Part shown: in pieces, positions 9,648 through 20,839 of the stretch
Numbering within the stretch: position 1 is the stretch's first letter
How the letters are laid out: every line of letters begins with the position of its first letter
DNA from: Pleurotus djamor
Taxonomy: Eukaryota; Basidiomycota; Agaricomycetes; Agaricales; Pleurotaceae
NCBI GenBank assembly: GCA_029747585.1
Contig: JAPEVF010000140.1
Coordinates: 1-64,000, forward strand
Direction of reading: 5' to 3'
Length of the DNA: 64,000 bases
Notes under the pieces: model-generated
What the model was told of the DNA's origin: nothing
Database searches by the model: none
The model's input: the letters and a program-made list of their open reading frames with translations, nothing else
Program-made: the position numbers and the translations under genes

Positions 9648-10823
9648 ATGACCTCTTACAACATCCACCAACAAACCTGGGTGCTCTGTGCTGCATCCGG
9701 CATCGCGACTGGTTGTGTCGGGACCCAGGCCCACCTTCAAGAACTGATGTCTGCAAATTTGCAACCAACAATTAACGCCATGAACATCGGCAATTGGAAC
9801 GTTGTCTGGGGTCCCAACGTTTGGAAATTCAACCCAGATGATACAGAGGCCGCTGCCGACCACACTTAGTACGTCGCCCGCAACCCTGCCGCGATCTTCG
9901 AAGATGGGAAGCCCTATGATACATACGTCGTATCGATCACTGGCACAGCGAGGGAATCCGATGTTGACGCCAGTGAAGACCTCAATGTTAACCAGATTGT
10001 CGACTTCAATCAGTGGGCACAGACAGGATTCGATACCACACCAACCCCTGCGAATCCTAGTGAATTCAATGACACTACACCATACATTGCTCTTGGAACT
10101 GCAAATGGCGTTCATTGGCTTCTCACCATCCCCACACAAGAAGGAACGACGCTCCCCCAGTTCCTCGCAACCATTCCCGCCACCTCGCGTATCGTCTTCA
10201 CCGGACATAGTCTCGGTGGAGCACTGAGCCCTACGGTCGCGACAGCGGTGGTTAGAACAGGGAATGTCAGCGTCCCTTTGTCAAACATCTTTACTTACCC
10301 AGTCGCTGGACCCACTCCCGGTAACGGACCCTTCGCTGAGCTGTATGCCCAGACCTTCCCCAGAGTGAACACAAGCGGCGCTATCTATGAGGCATGGAAT
10401 ACCGTCCTCTGGAATACTTACGACATCGTTCCACACGCATGGAACTCTGGTTCCGTTCCAGGACAGAGTCTCACCGATATCCCCACGATCTATGGGGAAT
10501 TGTCGCCCCTCTTGGCATGGGCCGTAACCCAATTGGTAGAGGTTGCAGGGTTGAGTAAGGTCAAAGATGTTCCCGTGTACATACCTCTCCAGGGCACAGA
10601 AGTCGCACCCGACGTCACGCCCGCCACCCCACAAGATTTGGATGCTTTTCTCAATACGGCGGGGTATCAACATGTTTATGGGTACTATGATGTGATTGGC
10701 ACACCGGTCGTACCATCTCTCGGCGATGCGCCTGACTCCCGTCAAGTCATCAAGCGCACTCCAGTGTTAGGCCTGCTCGCGGAGGAGAGCGAGAAGGCCA
10801 AGGCCAAGGAAGATGGTAAATAA
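9648..10823 (+). pseudogene. Class-3 lipase paralogue interrupted by one in-frame TAG
   Basis: A single-exon frame from ATG 9648 to TAA 10823 is open except for TAG at 9867-9869, after residue 73. The intact paralogue at 13807 has TGG (Trp) at that place (DHTWYIAHNP versus DHT*YVARNP), so a single G-to-A change explains the break. Everything downstream is preserved: nucleophile elbow GHSLGG (Ser188 counting the stop), Asp in YDIVPHAWN, His in YQHVYGYYDV and the charged C-terminal tail ending KEDGK. No signal peptide is present, so the family would be intracellular. Either a recent pseudogene, an allele or base-call error, or a readthrough gene. Read without the stop it would be 391 residues. 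Confidence 0.8.
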
Positions 10824-11294
10824 ATAGTCGCAATCGCAATCGTTGAACCGTAGTCTTCGAATTTGTAACTGTAACACCTGTACCCGATCTACTCTCTGCT
10901 ACTGAACGTGATGGTATTCGGCTCTCTCCCTCAGGCCTCATGACGTTTGACGGTTGACAGTCTTCTCCAGCCTGTGTTCAATTCGCTTCCTTCCCAGAAT
11001 CCCACAATCCCCGGCTCTGGTACGATCGACTTGCTAAAGCAATCTGGGAAAGATGTACGAAAACTTGAAGGGCACTATCTTCTCGAAAAGGTCGGAAGCC
11101 CTGCGCTGAACCATCTTGCTCTGGCTGCTAGACAGGCTCTCTTCACGTTACGCGTACCATCGGTTACTCAAAGTGGGAAACGTATACAGAGTCATGAACT
11201 TGAGCAAAGTAATCTACCGCTTGTCTACCGTTGTAACACGTATAAGTACTCTAACAATAGTCGGAGCGGTTCCGCATGACAAACACTTTGCCTT
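10824..11294. other. Intergenic between convergent lipase copies
   Basis: Spans the 3' ends of the 9648 and 12468 genes. No further coding region supported. Confidence 0.55.
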
Positions 11295-12468
11295 TCAAAC
11301 TACAGGCAAATTCTCTCCGTCAGTACCTTCCTTGACCTTCCCCAAGAGGTTGAGAACTGGAATATGCTTATACTCGGGGGCTTGACCGCTGAGCGTTGGA
11401 ACGATCGGGGTCCCAAACACCCCATAATACGCAAAGACGTGTTGGTACATCACAGTCTGTATGAACCCGTTCCAGTCCNTGCGGGGTGATTGGCTTCACC
11501 TTGGAAACAATTTTCGTTCCCTGGAGAGGCATATACACCGGGACGCCGCGAAGGAGGACCTGGGTAGCGATAATCTTGGCGCGGACGAAGAAATCCAATC
11601 CGCAAGGTAGTTTACCAAACAACACAGGGATCTCGTCAAGACACTGCCCTTTGACAGTTCTGGAGTTCCAAGCATGTGGTATCATGTCGTACGTATTCCA
11701 AAGGTTGGTGTTCCAAACTTGGTATCCGAAATTGCCGCATTGAATACGAGGGAACGTCTTTGCGTACAAGTCCGCGAAAGGACCGTTGCCGGGGCTAGGT
11801 CCGGCGATGGGGTATGTGAGGATGTTGGACACGGGGTTTTTGACCAGACCTGCCTTGGCTACAGCCAGCGCGAGGGTGGGACTCAAGACTCCGCCGAGAC
11901 TGATCCCGGTGAAGACGATACGCGAGGTTGGAGGGATAGTACCAAGGAACTGAAGGATCGTCGTGCCTTCTTTGTTACCAGGGATTGTGAGGATGCGATG
12001 AACACCCTTGGCTGTTCCGAAAGCGAGGTAGGGTTTCGTTTCGTCGATGTGGTCGCGCTCGGTGAAGGATGGGACGGTGTCGAAGCCTAGCTCAGCCCAC
12101 TTTTCAAAGTCAACAACCCGGAAAACGTCATAGTCTTCCTCGCGATCCACGTCGGAAGATGCAGTGGCTGCAATGGAGACAAAGTAGGTGTCGTATGGTT
12201 TACCATCTTCAAAGACGGCTGATGGGTTGTGGGCAATGTACCAGGTGTTATCGGCAGGACCTTTGGTGTCGTCAGGGTTGGCTTTCCAAGTGTTAGGGCC
12301 CCATACGACCTTCCAATTACCAATAGACATTGAGTCGAGGATGGGTTGTAACTGGGCTGACATCGTTTTCTGAACGCTAGCTTGGGTGCCAGTAACACCA
12401 AGGTTGATGCTCGACCCAACACAGAGCACCCATGCTTGTTGGTGAATGTTGTAAGTAGTTCCAGACAT
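11295..12468 (-). CDS. Class-3 lipase-like alpha/beta hydrolase (frame broken by an N at 11479)
   Basis: Starts at ATG 12468 (MSGTTYNIHQQAWVLCV), chosen over an upstream in-frame ATG because it aligns with paralogues and lies after a 5'-UTR intron (12545-12488, GTAAGT...CACAG). Motifs: WGPNTWKANP, GISLGG nucleophile elbow at Ser190, YDMIPHAWN with the catalytic Asp, and MYQHVFAYYGVFGTP with the candidate His. Read as written, the frame is lost at the N at 11479; without that N the codons read TPQDWNG and the family C-terminus continues to TGA 11295-11297, about 390 residues. The elbow has Ile where the 13807 copy has His. The N is therefore probably a spurious consensus base, and the gene intact. 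Confidence 0.8.
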
Positions 12469-13806
12469 ATTTCTTGTGGTTGCCGATCTGTGCAATACGG
12501 AGGGTTTAGTTGAGGTATGGAGGTGTAATTCAGTAAATTACTTACAAGCTTGTGTATCGTGGATGATGCGATGATTTACAAGGGCAAAGGAGCCCTTTAT
12601 AAACACGAAGCGATCTGAGCGAAATTAGAGTATGAACCCAGGGCACCAGCTATCGACCGCCGGCGTTGAACGAATCAAGGGACAATGAACAGCACGTGAA
12701 GCCGTTGGAGGATTGACTTGTCCTCCGGATGAATAGTAGCCCACGCATACCCGTCAATAACAAGTCAATAACGGCAACTCGATAGGAGCGCTGTTGTGAG
12801 CCGGAGAGTAATGACTGAGCTTCTCTGAGACCGACCGGGGATAGGAGACCTGCTACAAGCACAAGGAAAGTGAGTGTGGTTAACTAACTCTTCGTTGAGA
12901 TAACTTAACGATTACTTGGCTTGGTAGTAGAGTAGGCAGAAGCCGGCCAACAGGACCCGAAAACAACTTCGGAACATGTAGCTTTTGAGCGCAAGCATAA
13001 CGCCGACGAGGATGTCATGCGTTCGACTTTGAGCTTCGCTGAGCAAGTCAGTTATACGCTGGTGGAGGCCCCGGGCAGAATTTTGCGCATCTCCGGGGTC
13101 AGGAACATGGTGTTCCGGGAAGTAGAGTTGTCATGCGTTGAGTTGGCAGGTGTGGGAAAGTGATCCTTACAGATACACCTGCACACTGGGCTTACGGTCG
13201 ACTCGAGCTCCTCCGAGTCCTCCACTCTTTCAAGTCGAAGCATCGAGTATCCGAACTCGATGTCGTCCACATGATATCACGATCGTATGCCATGATGGGT
13301 TCATTGGGATCTCAGGTCACCATTTGGATGGTTGAGTTTTGTCCAACGGTTCGAACCGTCGATACTCCGAGTCTCCACTCTAGAGGCTTCAAATACGAAC
13401 TTTATGACACAACGGCACTCAAGTTATTGGTCTCAGAGTCCTGACGATGCTTTCTATGGTCAAGAACTCATAATAAAACACTGGCTATTACAAGGCCGCA
13501 ACCTTTGCATCAGTCCTCGGATCGTCGTCAGGTCTTCTCCGAGTCATGCTGGGTCTTCTTCATCCAGGATTACTCGCTAGCTCATGCGTATAGAGATGCT
13601 TCTGGAGCTTCTAGAATGATGGAAACTCGTAAATCCGGGGGCTCTTTCAACCGCATGCTCTTTCGTAGCGTTGAAAATACCTAGCGACGCCTGCCAGCTT
13701 CTTTGCTAGCACCCTTGCATCTTCACCCCGGACAGTAAGTTTTTCGACGCCTTAAACTTTACAACTCTTCAACGCGTTCATTCATCTTTAGGCTGAAATC
13801 CGCATT
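12469..13806. promoter_or_regulatory. Divergent promoter region between two lipase genes
   Basis: The left part carries a minus-strand TATA box (TTTATA at 12596-12601) and an E-box CACGTG near 12691 for the 12468 gene. The right part carries three CTCCGAGTC motifs (13211-13219, 13365-13373, 13537-13545), a 14-bp perfect palindrome ACGGTTCGAACCGT (about 13345-13358) and a 5'-UTR intron at 13735-13791 (GTAAGT...TTTAG) for the 13807 gene. No coding region is supported. Confidence 0.55.
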
Positions 13807-14916
13807 ATGGTTGCCTTCAACATCTTCCAGCAAACTTGGGTTCTCTGTGTTGCGTCAGGCATAGCGAACAACCTGCTCGGGACGCAGGTTGATCTCCAGA
13901 ATGCGATGTCGGCGAACTTGCAGCCTACACTCGATTACATGCAGATCGGTAACTGGAAGGTCGCCTGGGGCCCCAACGTCTGGAAGGCCAACTCAACCGA
14001 TGCGGAGGCTGCTGCCGACCACACCTGGTACATCGCCCACAATCCAGCTGCAATATTTGAAGATGAAAAACCGTACGATACCTACGTCGTGTCGATCGCG
14101 GGCACAGCGCCAACCTCGAAAGTTGCTGCCACCGAAAACGCCGATGTCGACAAGGTTGTTGACTTTAATCAATGGGCTCGGTTAGGATTCGACACCCCTC
14201 CACCGACCACCGACCAACATAAAATCGATCCTACTGAGCAATACATTGCTCTAGGCACCGCTCATGGGGTTAATCGCCTCCTTACCATCCCTACGAAGGA
14301 AGGCGTAACTCTTCCTCAGTTCCTCGGCACCATCCCGAAGACTTCGCGCATCGTGTTCACTGGCCACAGTCTCGGAGGTGCTCTGAGCCCGACGGTTGCG
14401 ATGGCTGCCGTTACCGCGGGCATGGTGAAAGTCCCCGTCTCCAACGTTTTCACGTACCCAGTCGCGGGTCCCACGGTAGGCAACAGCCCCTTCGCTGCGT
14501 TGTACGCAAAGACGTTTCCCCGCATTGACGCCCACAAGGCCATATACGAAGTTTGGAACACCGTCATCTGGAATACCTATGATATTGTCCCACACGCCTG
14601 GAACTCTGGTTCCGCCAAAGGCCAGAGTCTCCTCGATATGCCGGGACTGTATGGGAAGTTGCCTTGGAAGCTTGATCTTATGTTGCACATCGCAGTCATT
14701 GCCGCACTGAAAAAGGTTTGCAAGGTCCCTGTATACATCCCTCTTCAGGGCACACAAGTTGCCCCGACCGCCAAACCAGACACACCAAAGACTCGCGATG
14801 AATTGATGCAAATCGCTGTCTACCAGCACTATCTCGGCTACTACGATGTCATTGGAACGCCCATCGTCCCCACTCTCCGCTCTGCGTCGAATGCGGACAA
14901 GTTAGATCATCATTAA
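13807..14916 (+). CDS. Class-3 lipase-like alpha/beta hydrolase
   Basis: A 369-residue single-exon protein. Lipase class 3 features: GHSLGG nucleophile elbow with Ser188, conserved FTYPVAGP, YDIVPHAWN with the catalytic Asp, and YQHYLGYYDVIGTP with the candidate His. No signal peptide or membrane segment, so an intracellular ester or acylglycerol hydrolase is inferred; the substrate is unknown. It ends DKLDHH at TAA 14914-14916, but the same frame continues for 20 codons to TAG 14977 as PMLDLIEKAKKEIEAELLMV, which matches the charged C-terminal tails of the other copies (for example VPLFKLFDEARREREKEND). The tail thus appears to have been cut off by a late nonsense change. A 5'-UTR intron lies at 13735-13791. 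Confidence 0.88.
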   Translation: MVAFNIFQQTWVLCVASGIANNLLGTQVDLQNAMSANLQPTLDYMQIGNWKVAWGPNVWKANSTDAEAAADHTWYIAHNPAAIFEDEKPYDTYVVSIAGTAPTSKVAATENADVDKVVDFNQWARLGFDTPPPTTDQHKIDPTEQYIALGTAHGVNRLLTIPTKEGVTLPQFLGTIPKTSRIVFTGHSLGGALSPTVAMAAVTAGMVKVPVSNVFTYPVAGPTVGNSPFAALYAKTFPRIDAHKAIYEVWNTVIWNTYDIVPHAWNSGSAKGQSLLDMPGLYGKLPWKLDLMLHIAVIAALKKVCKVPVYIPLQGTQVAPTAKPDTPKTRDELMQIAVYQHYLGYYDVIGTPIVPTLRSASNADKLDHH

Positions 14917-14979
14917 CCGATGCTCGATTTGATTGAAAAGGCCAAGAAAGAGATAGAGGCGGAACTTTTGATGGTGTAG

Positions 14980-16204
14980 CCGGAGAGTGGACAACTACCA
15001 TCCAAGTTTCATAGAGAATTCCCTGTTAAGGACACATTTCACTACGATACACGGTACATGCACCTCTATGCCAATCTTGAGGCGACTGTTTAATGATCAC
15101 CCGCGCGGTTAGAGAGCTCATACTCACCCACCTTCAGTAACTACATCAGAAGTTTCGCAAGGAACTTTTTCAGTTTTCATGAGCTCAAGCAAGTCCGAAA
15201 GGTGCGGAAAGTGCTCAAAAAGTCAAAAAGTCGACGAGCGACGTAGGACGGACGAAAACTCACCGCCACGAAAGTGGACCGATAACAGAAGCCTCGGTCT
15301 TTGGTCTCTTGATAGTTCTATGGACTATATCCTTCCTCCCCTCGCAAGTTTTGATTTATTTTGATTTATTTAGCTAATTTTTCACCCGAAGAGTCAGCTG
15401 TGGCCGTAACAGAGGCAACCTCGGAATAGAATACCCTTCAAGATAATAGTCTCCATGTCTGAAGGCATAGTAGCTAATAGCCTCGCTGGTCAATGGCCAT
15501 GGGTACTCAGTCAGAAAGCCGTGTTGGGTCGGAGGCCGGGGGGATAATATATAGGTTGGATGTATGGACGCGAGCAAGATATGGGGATGTCAAGTGGATA
15601 TGGATGGGTTTAGAAGTTTCGCAGCTGTAATGATGTGGATGTACAGATTGACAATCTACTACTTGGAGAATATTGATGGCAGGGAGGAGGTTCGGATTTG
15701 GGAGAGCGTGTTGCTAACTTACAAACACTTGTCGAGGACGTCGTGAGTGGAGGCAGGTCCTCGCGAACGAAGATCCCCTCCGAGTAACCAAGCAGGGACC
15801 AGGGACGACAGAAGTCAGTCCCATAGATGTGTAGATTTGGGCGAAACATATTCTGAAAGAGGGGGTACCCCTTCGTAGATTATATTTTCGAGTAGAATAC
15901 AAGGGGGGTCTGTGCAGATTTTGGGTGCCCGATTCACGCTTCACTCAGTGAAGGCTCGGCAGGTCGGCCACTCGAATATTCTATGTTATTCATGCGAATA
16001 AAATCTTACGAAGTTCGCAAGCAAAAAGTTTCATGTAATTCTCCTGTCCCTAGAAAGGGGGCGTCTAGTGTGGGAAAGCTACCCTGAAGGGGGAACTCAG
16101 AATTTCCAGTGGTCTCATCGCATCAAGCTACTTGCTCCGTTCCCCATTATTACGAAGCTGTTCTCCCGGGCTTCAGTGCAGTCATCGTCGGTCAGCATAG
16201 AGTG
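14980..16204. other. Intergenic, no gene seen
   Basis: Short open frames here have no recognisable composition or motif. A short direct repeat TTTTGATTTATT near 15350-15371 and an AT-rich segment lie in it. Confidence 0.5.
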
Positions 16205-18246
16205 ATGTCGGACGCCTTTGACGTCATTCCCTTTGAGGCGAGTCTACCAACGGATATCACGTCCTCACTGGCTAAAGAAGGATGTAGGATATACAAGGGT
16301 CTTGGAAGAAACTAGGTTCTGGGTCTTTTGGAAACGTTTATAAAGGTACGCCCGCCCTTACGATCCAGCCCTTTGAGGCCCTTTATGATGTATATGCTTC
16401 ATAGGGACGTATTTGGGAATAGATGTAGCGATTAAAGAAGTGCTACCATCCACCGAGTACGACGTCGCCAAATACTTTGAGCGGGAATGGCGTCTGATGA
16501 AGGAGGCGAGGCATCCAAATGTGGTGCTCTACCTGGGACTTTCACGCGCACCAGATCCAGATGGTCGAATCTTCATCATATCCGAGTTCATCGACAACGG
16601 CAACCTCAGGACATACATCTTTGACAAGTCAAAACCTTTTCCATGGCGGCTTCGCATCTCTTTTGCCACTGATATAGCCCGCGCTCTCGCATATCTTCAT
16701 GCTCGGAAGTGCATACATCGCGATTTGAAGGGAGAAAATCTACTGGTGACGTCAAATGGCCGCCTAAAGATCACGGATTTCGGGTTTGCGCGTATCGCGG
16801 CTCGGAATGAGGACGAGATGAAGCGTTTGACGTTTTGTGGCACGGACTCGTATATGTCTCCGGAGATTCTACTTGGGGAAGAGTTCGATCTGCCTACGGA
16901 CATATTCTCGCTTGGGATCATTTTTTGCGAGATCGCAGCGCGCAGACTTGCCGATGATACCCACTTCAAACGCACCCCACCATCGTTTGGGATCGACGAA
17001 GCTGAAGTTCGTAGCCTGGTCAGCTCTGGATGCCCTGAAGCCTTCATCACATTGTGTCTGGACTGCCTCGTGACCGATCCCACCAAGCGTCCTACCACTC
17101 GAGAAATTTTGGAACGTCTTCGTGTTATCGAAGCCGAGGTTCTGGCTCGTCCAGATGAAGTTGACAATATGCACCTTGGTAGCGTCAAATTCATGACTGG
17201 TGGCAAGAGGCCTGGTGGGGCACCACGCATTCCAAGCTTTGGAATGGGCGTAGGCAAGGATATCCGCAATGGCAAGGATGACGAGAGCGACGAGAGCGAC
17301 GAGGAACTCATCGAGGCAGTCAAGAAGCTCTCACACGTTGATCTTAATAGCGAATGGAGCAGCTACCAGCTGGACAACGAACCACTGTTGAATCGACCCT
17401 CTTCACAGTACAGTACCACCGTCGTCAAAGCTCATCCCATCGATGGCTCGAACACTCAGCCTCCTTCTCTGTCCTCCATCCTTACCATTCGTCCTTCGCC
17501 TGATCCGAATGCAAGTCCTGATCCGGTACTTCCTGCGACACCACTGTCTGAATCCGTCAGTTCTCTGGACTCGACCCAAGCACCCAACGGTCACCCTACC
17601 GAGGCCACTGACATACTGGGACACAGCTCTATCATGTCCATTGCTACGATGGACTCTTACAGAACCGCACCCTCTTTTTACTCCCAGCAATCCGTCATTT
17701 CGACTGCTCTAGCCACTGAAGGTGGTTCTACTATACGTTCCTTACACCCTGGTATCGATAACGGAAATGTTCCGCTCGTCCATCGCTTCACCTTGCTTAA
17801 ACCTGGAGCCAAGCCGAAGAGAAACAGTGGTTCCTTCTCTCTCAATGGAACTGCTTCGCCTCCTCCCGGTGCCGTTTCTGCTGCCGCAAATGAAGGTGCT
17901 GGAGGCTGGAACCCTCTGGACATCTTCTTTGGAAGTGGGTTGCTGGCGGCAAAGTGTGATCTATGCTCGAAGCGCCTCGGATGGAAACCCGTTCTTGAGT
18001 GTGACGACTGTGGACTGAGGTGATTCCTCCTTCACACTCCACTCCTTGTGATCGCTAACCGTCCTGTTTGACAGGACTCATGTTAAATGTGGGGAGCTAG
18101 CTCCAAGGGATTGTGGCATACGCATCGTCCGTCCTGGGTTTGGGATGTCTCCCTCATTGAATGTAGTTCCCACTTCAAACAAACCGAAGCAGCCCCTGGC
18201 TTCTGGTAGCCCTAAACCCGCGAAAACTGCGAGTCCTACGAGATAA
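16205..18246 (+). CDS. TKL-family protein kinase (LIM-kinase-like) with C-terminal C1 zinc finger
   Basis: Proposed exons 16205-16222, 16288-16345, 16405-18019 and 18075-18246 join into 620 residues. Kinase motifs: LGSGSFGNVYKG glycine loop, VAIKEV lysine, HRDLKGENLLV catalytic loop, TDFGFARI, SPE, and DPTKRPTTREILERL at the end of the domain (about residues 10-280). A Ser/Pro-rich, probably disordered region follows. The C-terminus is a C1-type finger, CDLCSKRLGWKPVLECDDCG then THVKCGELAPRDCG, split by the last intron. Similar kinase-plus-C1 proteins in Agaricomycotina are classed as LISK-like TKL kinases; role probably cytoskeletal or signalling, inferred. The first intron has a weak donor (GTCATT); the open frame of the first exon instead runs to a TAG at 16313, so the start is the least certain part. 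Confidence 0.85.
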
Positions 18247-18876
18247 GAACCTCACGAACGCCACGATTTCACGAACCCTTGCCACGCATGATCACAATAC
18301 ACTTTTGATACCGGATATTCTAGGACGATGCATTGATTGGACTTTGATCGAGATGATTTGGAGAATCTCATAATACTTTTTGTTGTTTTCCCGCACGAAG
18401 ACGGACCGCGAAATAGCCCCTTGTCGACCACTTCAATATTCAAGCCCTCTGTGTACCTACCGCATGTATGTAGATAGTGTTACTTGCACGCCTCATAGTA
18501 ATGATAATTCCAGTGTTTCCTTTCACTGCGCTACGGCGCATTGCACGTCAAGTGGTGAGTCTCCTTAATCCTTAGTGGCTGCTTTCCATTTTTTTTCGTT
18601 GTTTCAGTGGTCCTCGTGTCTTTTATGTTGACCACCATGTCCTTTCACAGATTGAACTTATCGCTACCAATGCTTCCTTCCTCATCTTCATTTCCGCTCT
18701 GATCATCTGTTTTCCCATTTGGCGCTCCCAATGGTCCGGCGCCTATTATCTTGTGAAGATGGGTACCACTCATGGGATCGCCCTCACATATAAAACAGAC
18801 CAGAATGTAGGGAACTTCAGTGTCGATACGTGTCTTCGTGCAACCACCTCACCCTCATATCAACTTAAACAAACCT
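18247..18876. other. Intergenic with HET-gene promoter
   Basis: A TATA box (TATAAAA, 18789-18795) lies 82 bases before the ATG at 18877. Nothing else supported. Confidence 0.5.
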
Positions 18877-20284
18877 ATGGCTTCCATTGACAGTTAGTTA
18901 CTACGTTTCCACCCTAACATTGCAACTTAAGCTCCTTTTTAGCCGTTCCTAGTCTTGATGAACTACACAACTGGCCCGATACTCTTCATCGGGTCAGCGA
19001 TGACAAGACTGTCAAGCGAACCTTGATAGAGGAACTTGCTTCCAAGGTCAAATCCGGACGTGTCCCATCACCTTTAGAAGACGGCGTTTATTTTCGTTAC
19101 GCCGTGCGTTCTTACGCGCAAGTTCATCCCAGAAATTTAACCAAAGAATTCGCCGAGATCCAGAGCAAAATTGAAGCGCATTTCAAACTACAAGCGAAAG
19201 AATACGGGTGTGGCTATTATTGGCTTGATGAAGAACCCACTTCCGCGAACACCGAACCTCAGTTTGAAGAAAGGGTTCGTTCACATTTCAGGCACTATGC
19301 TAATGCATATGTCTGTTTTGTATACATCGCCGACCCAGAATCCCCGTTAGACCCCTGGTACCGTCGTGGTTGGACTATCCCTGAGATCCTCGCTCCTCAG
19401 AGAGTCAAGTTTTACTCTCATCAACGGAAACCTCTTTTCATCGAGTCCAAGTTCGACATCAATCGTGTCCTCAAGAATTCCAATGGCGGTTTGATCGATA
19501 GACTCCACAACTTCACGCGTCAGTAAAGTCACATTATCCAATAATACGCCTCTCTGAGCCCACTCCAATTGTAGGGATCCACAAAGAAGACCTCGAGAAT
19601 TTTCGACGCGAGCGCCGTGACGTCCGTCGGATTCTGTTTTGGGCCCACAATAAACAGACTATACTCCCGGTTGACATTGTCTACTGCCTACTCGGTCTCT
19701 TCGACATTCACGAGCATCTTCACATTAATTATCATAACGTCGATGACGTTGATACGGCATTCCACGACCTTCAGTTGGCCCTTCTCTATACCTACGATGA
19801 TCGTACTCTTTTCCTCTTCGATGGCGAAGCATCCCACCGAAACAGCATGTTTTCTAGAGGCCCAGAGTGCTTCTCCCAACAGCTAGAAATGGGTTCCTCG
19901 GATACCGATACCAGTGGGCCTCCCACCCGTCACATCGAATCGTCTAACAGATACTTGACGTTTCACGATATGATCAACTACCCCATCCTACAGGGAGTAA
20001 TCTCACCTGGTACTCAACTCAGGATTGTTGGTCTAGGAAGCGTCACTGTGAACTCGCAGGTTCACCTCGATGCAGGAGATTTCTTTGGTGTTCTTGGAAC
20101 CTTGAACACAGACTCCGGTCCTCGTTACTTCGGGCTCATACTGCGCCCAGAACCATATGATGATTCATCCAGGGAAATATACTGTAGGCGTAACTGCGAC
20201 GTGCCTAAGCCTCTAGAGGTTACTCTGGACGAGCCAGGATGCCGGCCTAAGCCGCGCAAAGTTCTCCTCCAGTGTAGATTTTGA
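18877..20284 (+). CDS. HET-domain-like protein, divergent N-terminal half
   Basis: Three exons, 18877-18892, 18943-19518 and 19575-20284, give 433 residues. HET-family landmarks: WYRRGWTIPEILAPQRVKFYS (consensus RGWTLQELLAP), PVDIVYCLLGLFDI, and the later LALLYTYDDRTLFLFDGEAS. Compared with the convergent gene at 20840-22522, the two most conserved HET blocks are eroded: RYAVRSYAQV replaces RYAIFSHRWG, and YYWLDEEPTS replaces YVWFDTGCIN. HET proteins trigger non-self recognition cell death in ascomycetes; in basidiomycetes their roles are open. The loss of motif residues suggests this copy is a diverged regulator or decaying paralogue. The second intron uses donor GTCAGT, the only choice that restores phase. 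Confidence 0.8.
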
Positions 20285-20839
20285 AGCTGTATCCGATCCC
20301 ATGCAATTTTTATATCTTTGATGGTTCTTGCCTCATGGCCGCTCTAGTATCCAATTCTTCACAGCGTAATCTTCTCCCGATAGGTACCCTAAAACATGCT
20401 TTTGGTAATCAAAATCCCCGATATCTCGAGCCACGGTACACGCTTTTGAACCCACTCCAGAGTGACGGACCTTTGGATGGAGGTTTGGTTCCCACTTCAG
20501 GCCTCAAGCTGATGTCGAATGAGTGTCTTGGAGAATGCGTGGTATTCGATCGTGGCTTCTTGAGTGGATCGCTCTAGGACCTTCCAAGCGCAACCAAATC
20601 TTTCTATAGATATCGTCGAATAAGGTAGATGGGGTCAATAGTTACACAATAGATATATGGAGCAGAGAAGCGTAGGTCCATCTGGCTTTTGGCGGTAATT
20701 TGTGGAGGGGAACCATGTTACCGGGCACTAAGCTTGGGGGCAAAAGGTAGTGCACTCCCCCCAAGGTACTCCAAGGACGGTGACCACAAGTCACGTTACA
20801 AGTACAACATGCTCTGGAGTAGATAGGGCGCAATGACAT
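20285..20839. other. Intergenic between convergent HET genes
   Basis: Short open frames at 20281-20577 lack any motif and are probably 3' flank. Confidence 0.5.

Noticed and set aside
12600..12860. 70-codon minus-strand frame upstream of the 12468 lipase as a gene
   Set aside because: Lies in the promoter, has no motif, and overlaps the TATA region.
13343..13360. GGTTCGAACC resembling the B box of a tRNA gene
   Set aside because: The T-arm would need a seven-base loop; here the palindrome leaves six or fewer, and no A box, anticodon arm or acceptor pairing is found upstream.
20281..20577. 98-codon open frame following the plus-strand HET gene
   Set aside because: Overlaps the end of the HET gene, no similarity to the paralogue, and no motif.
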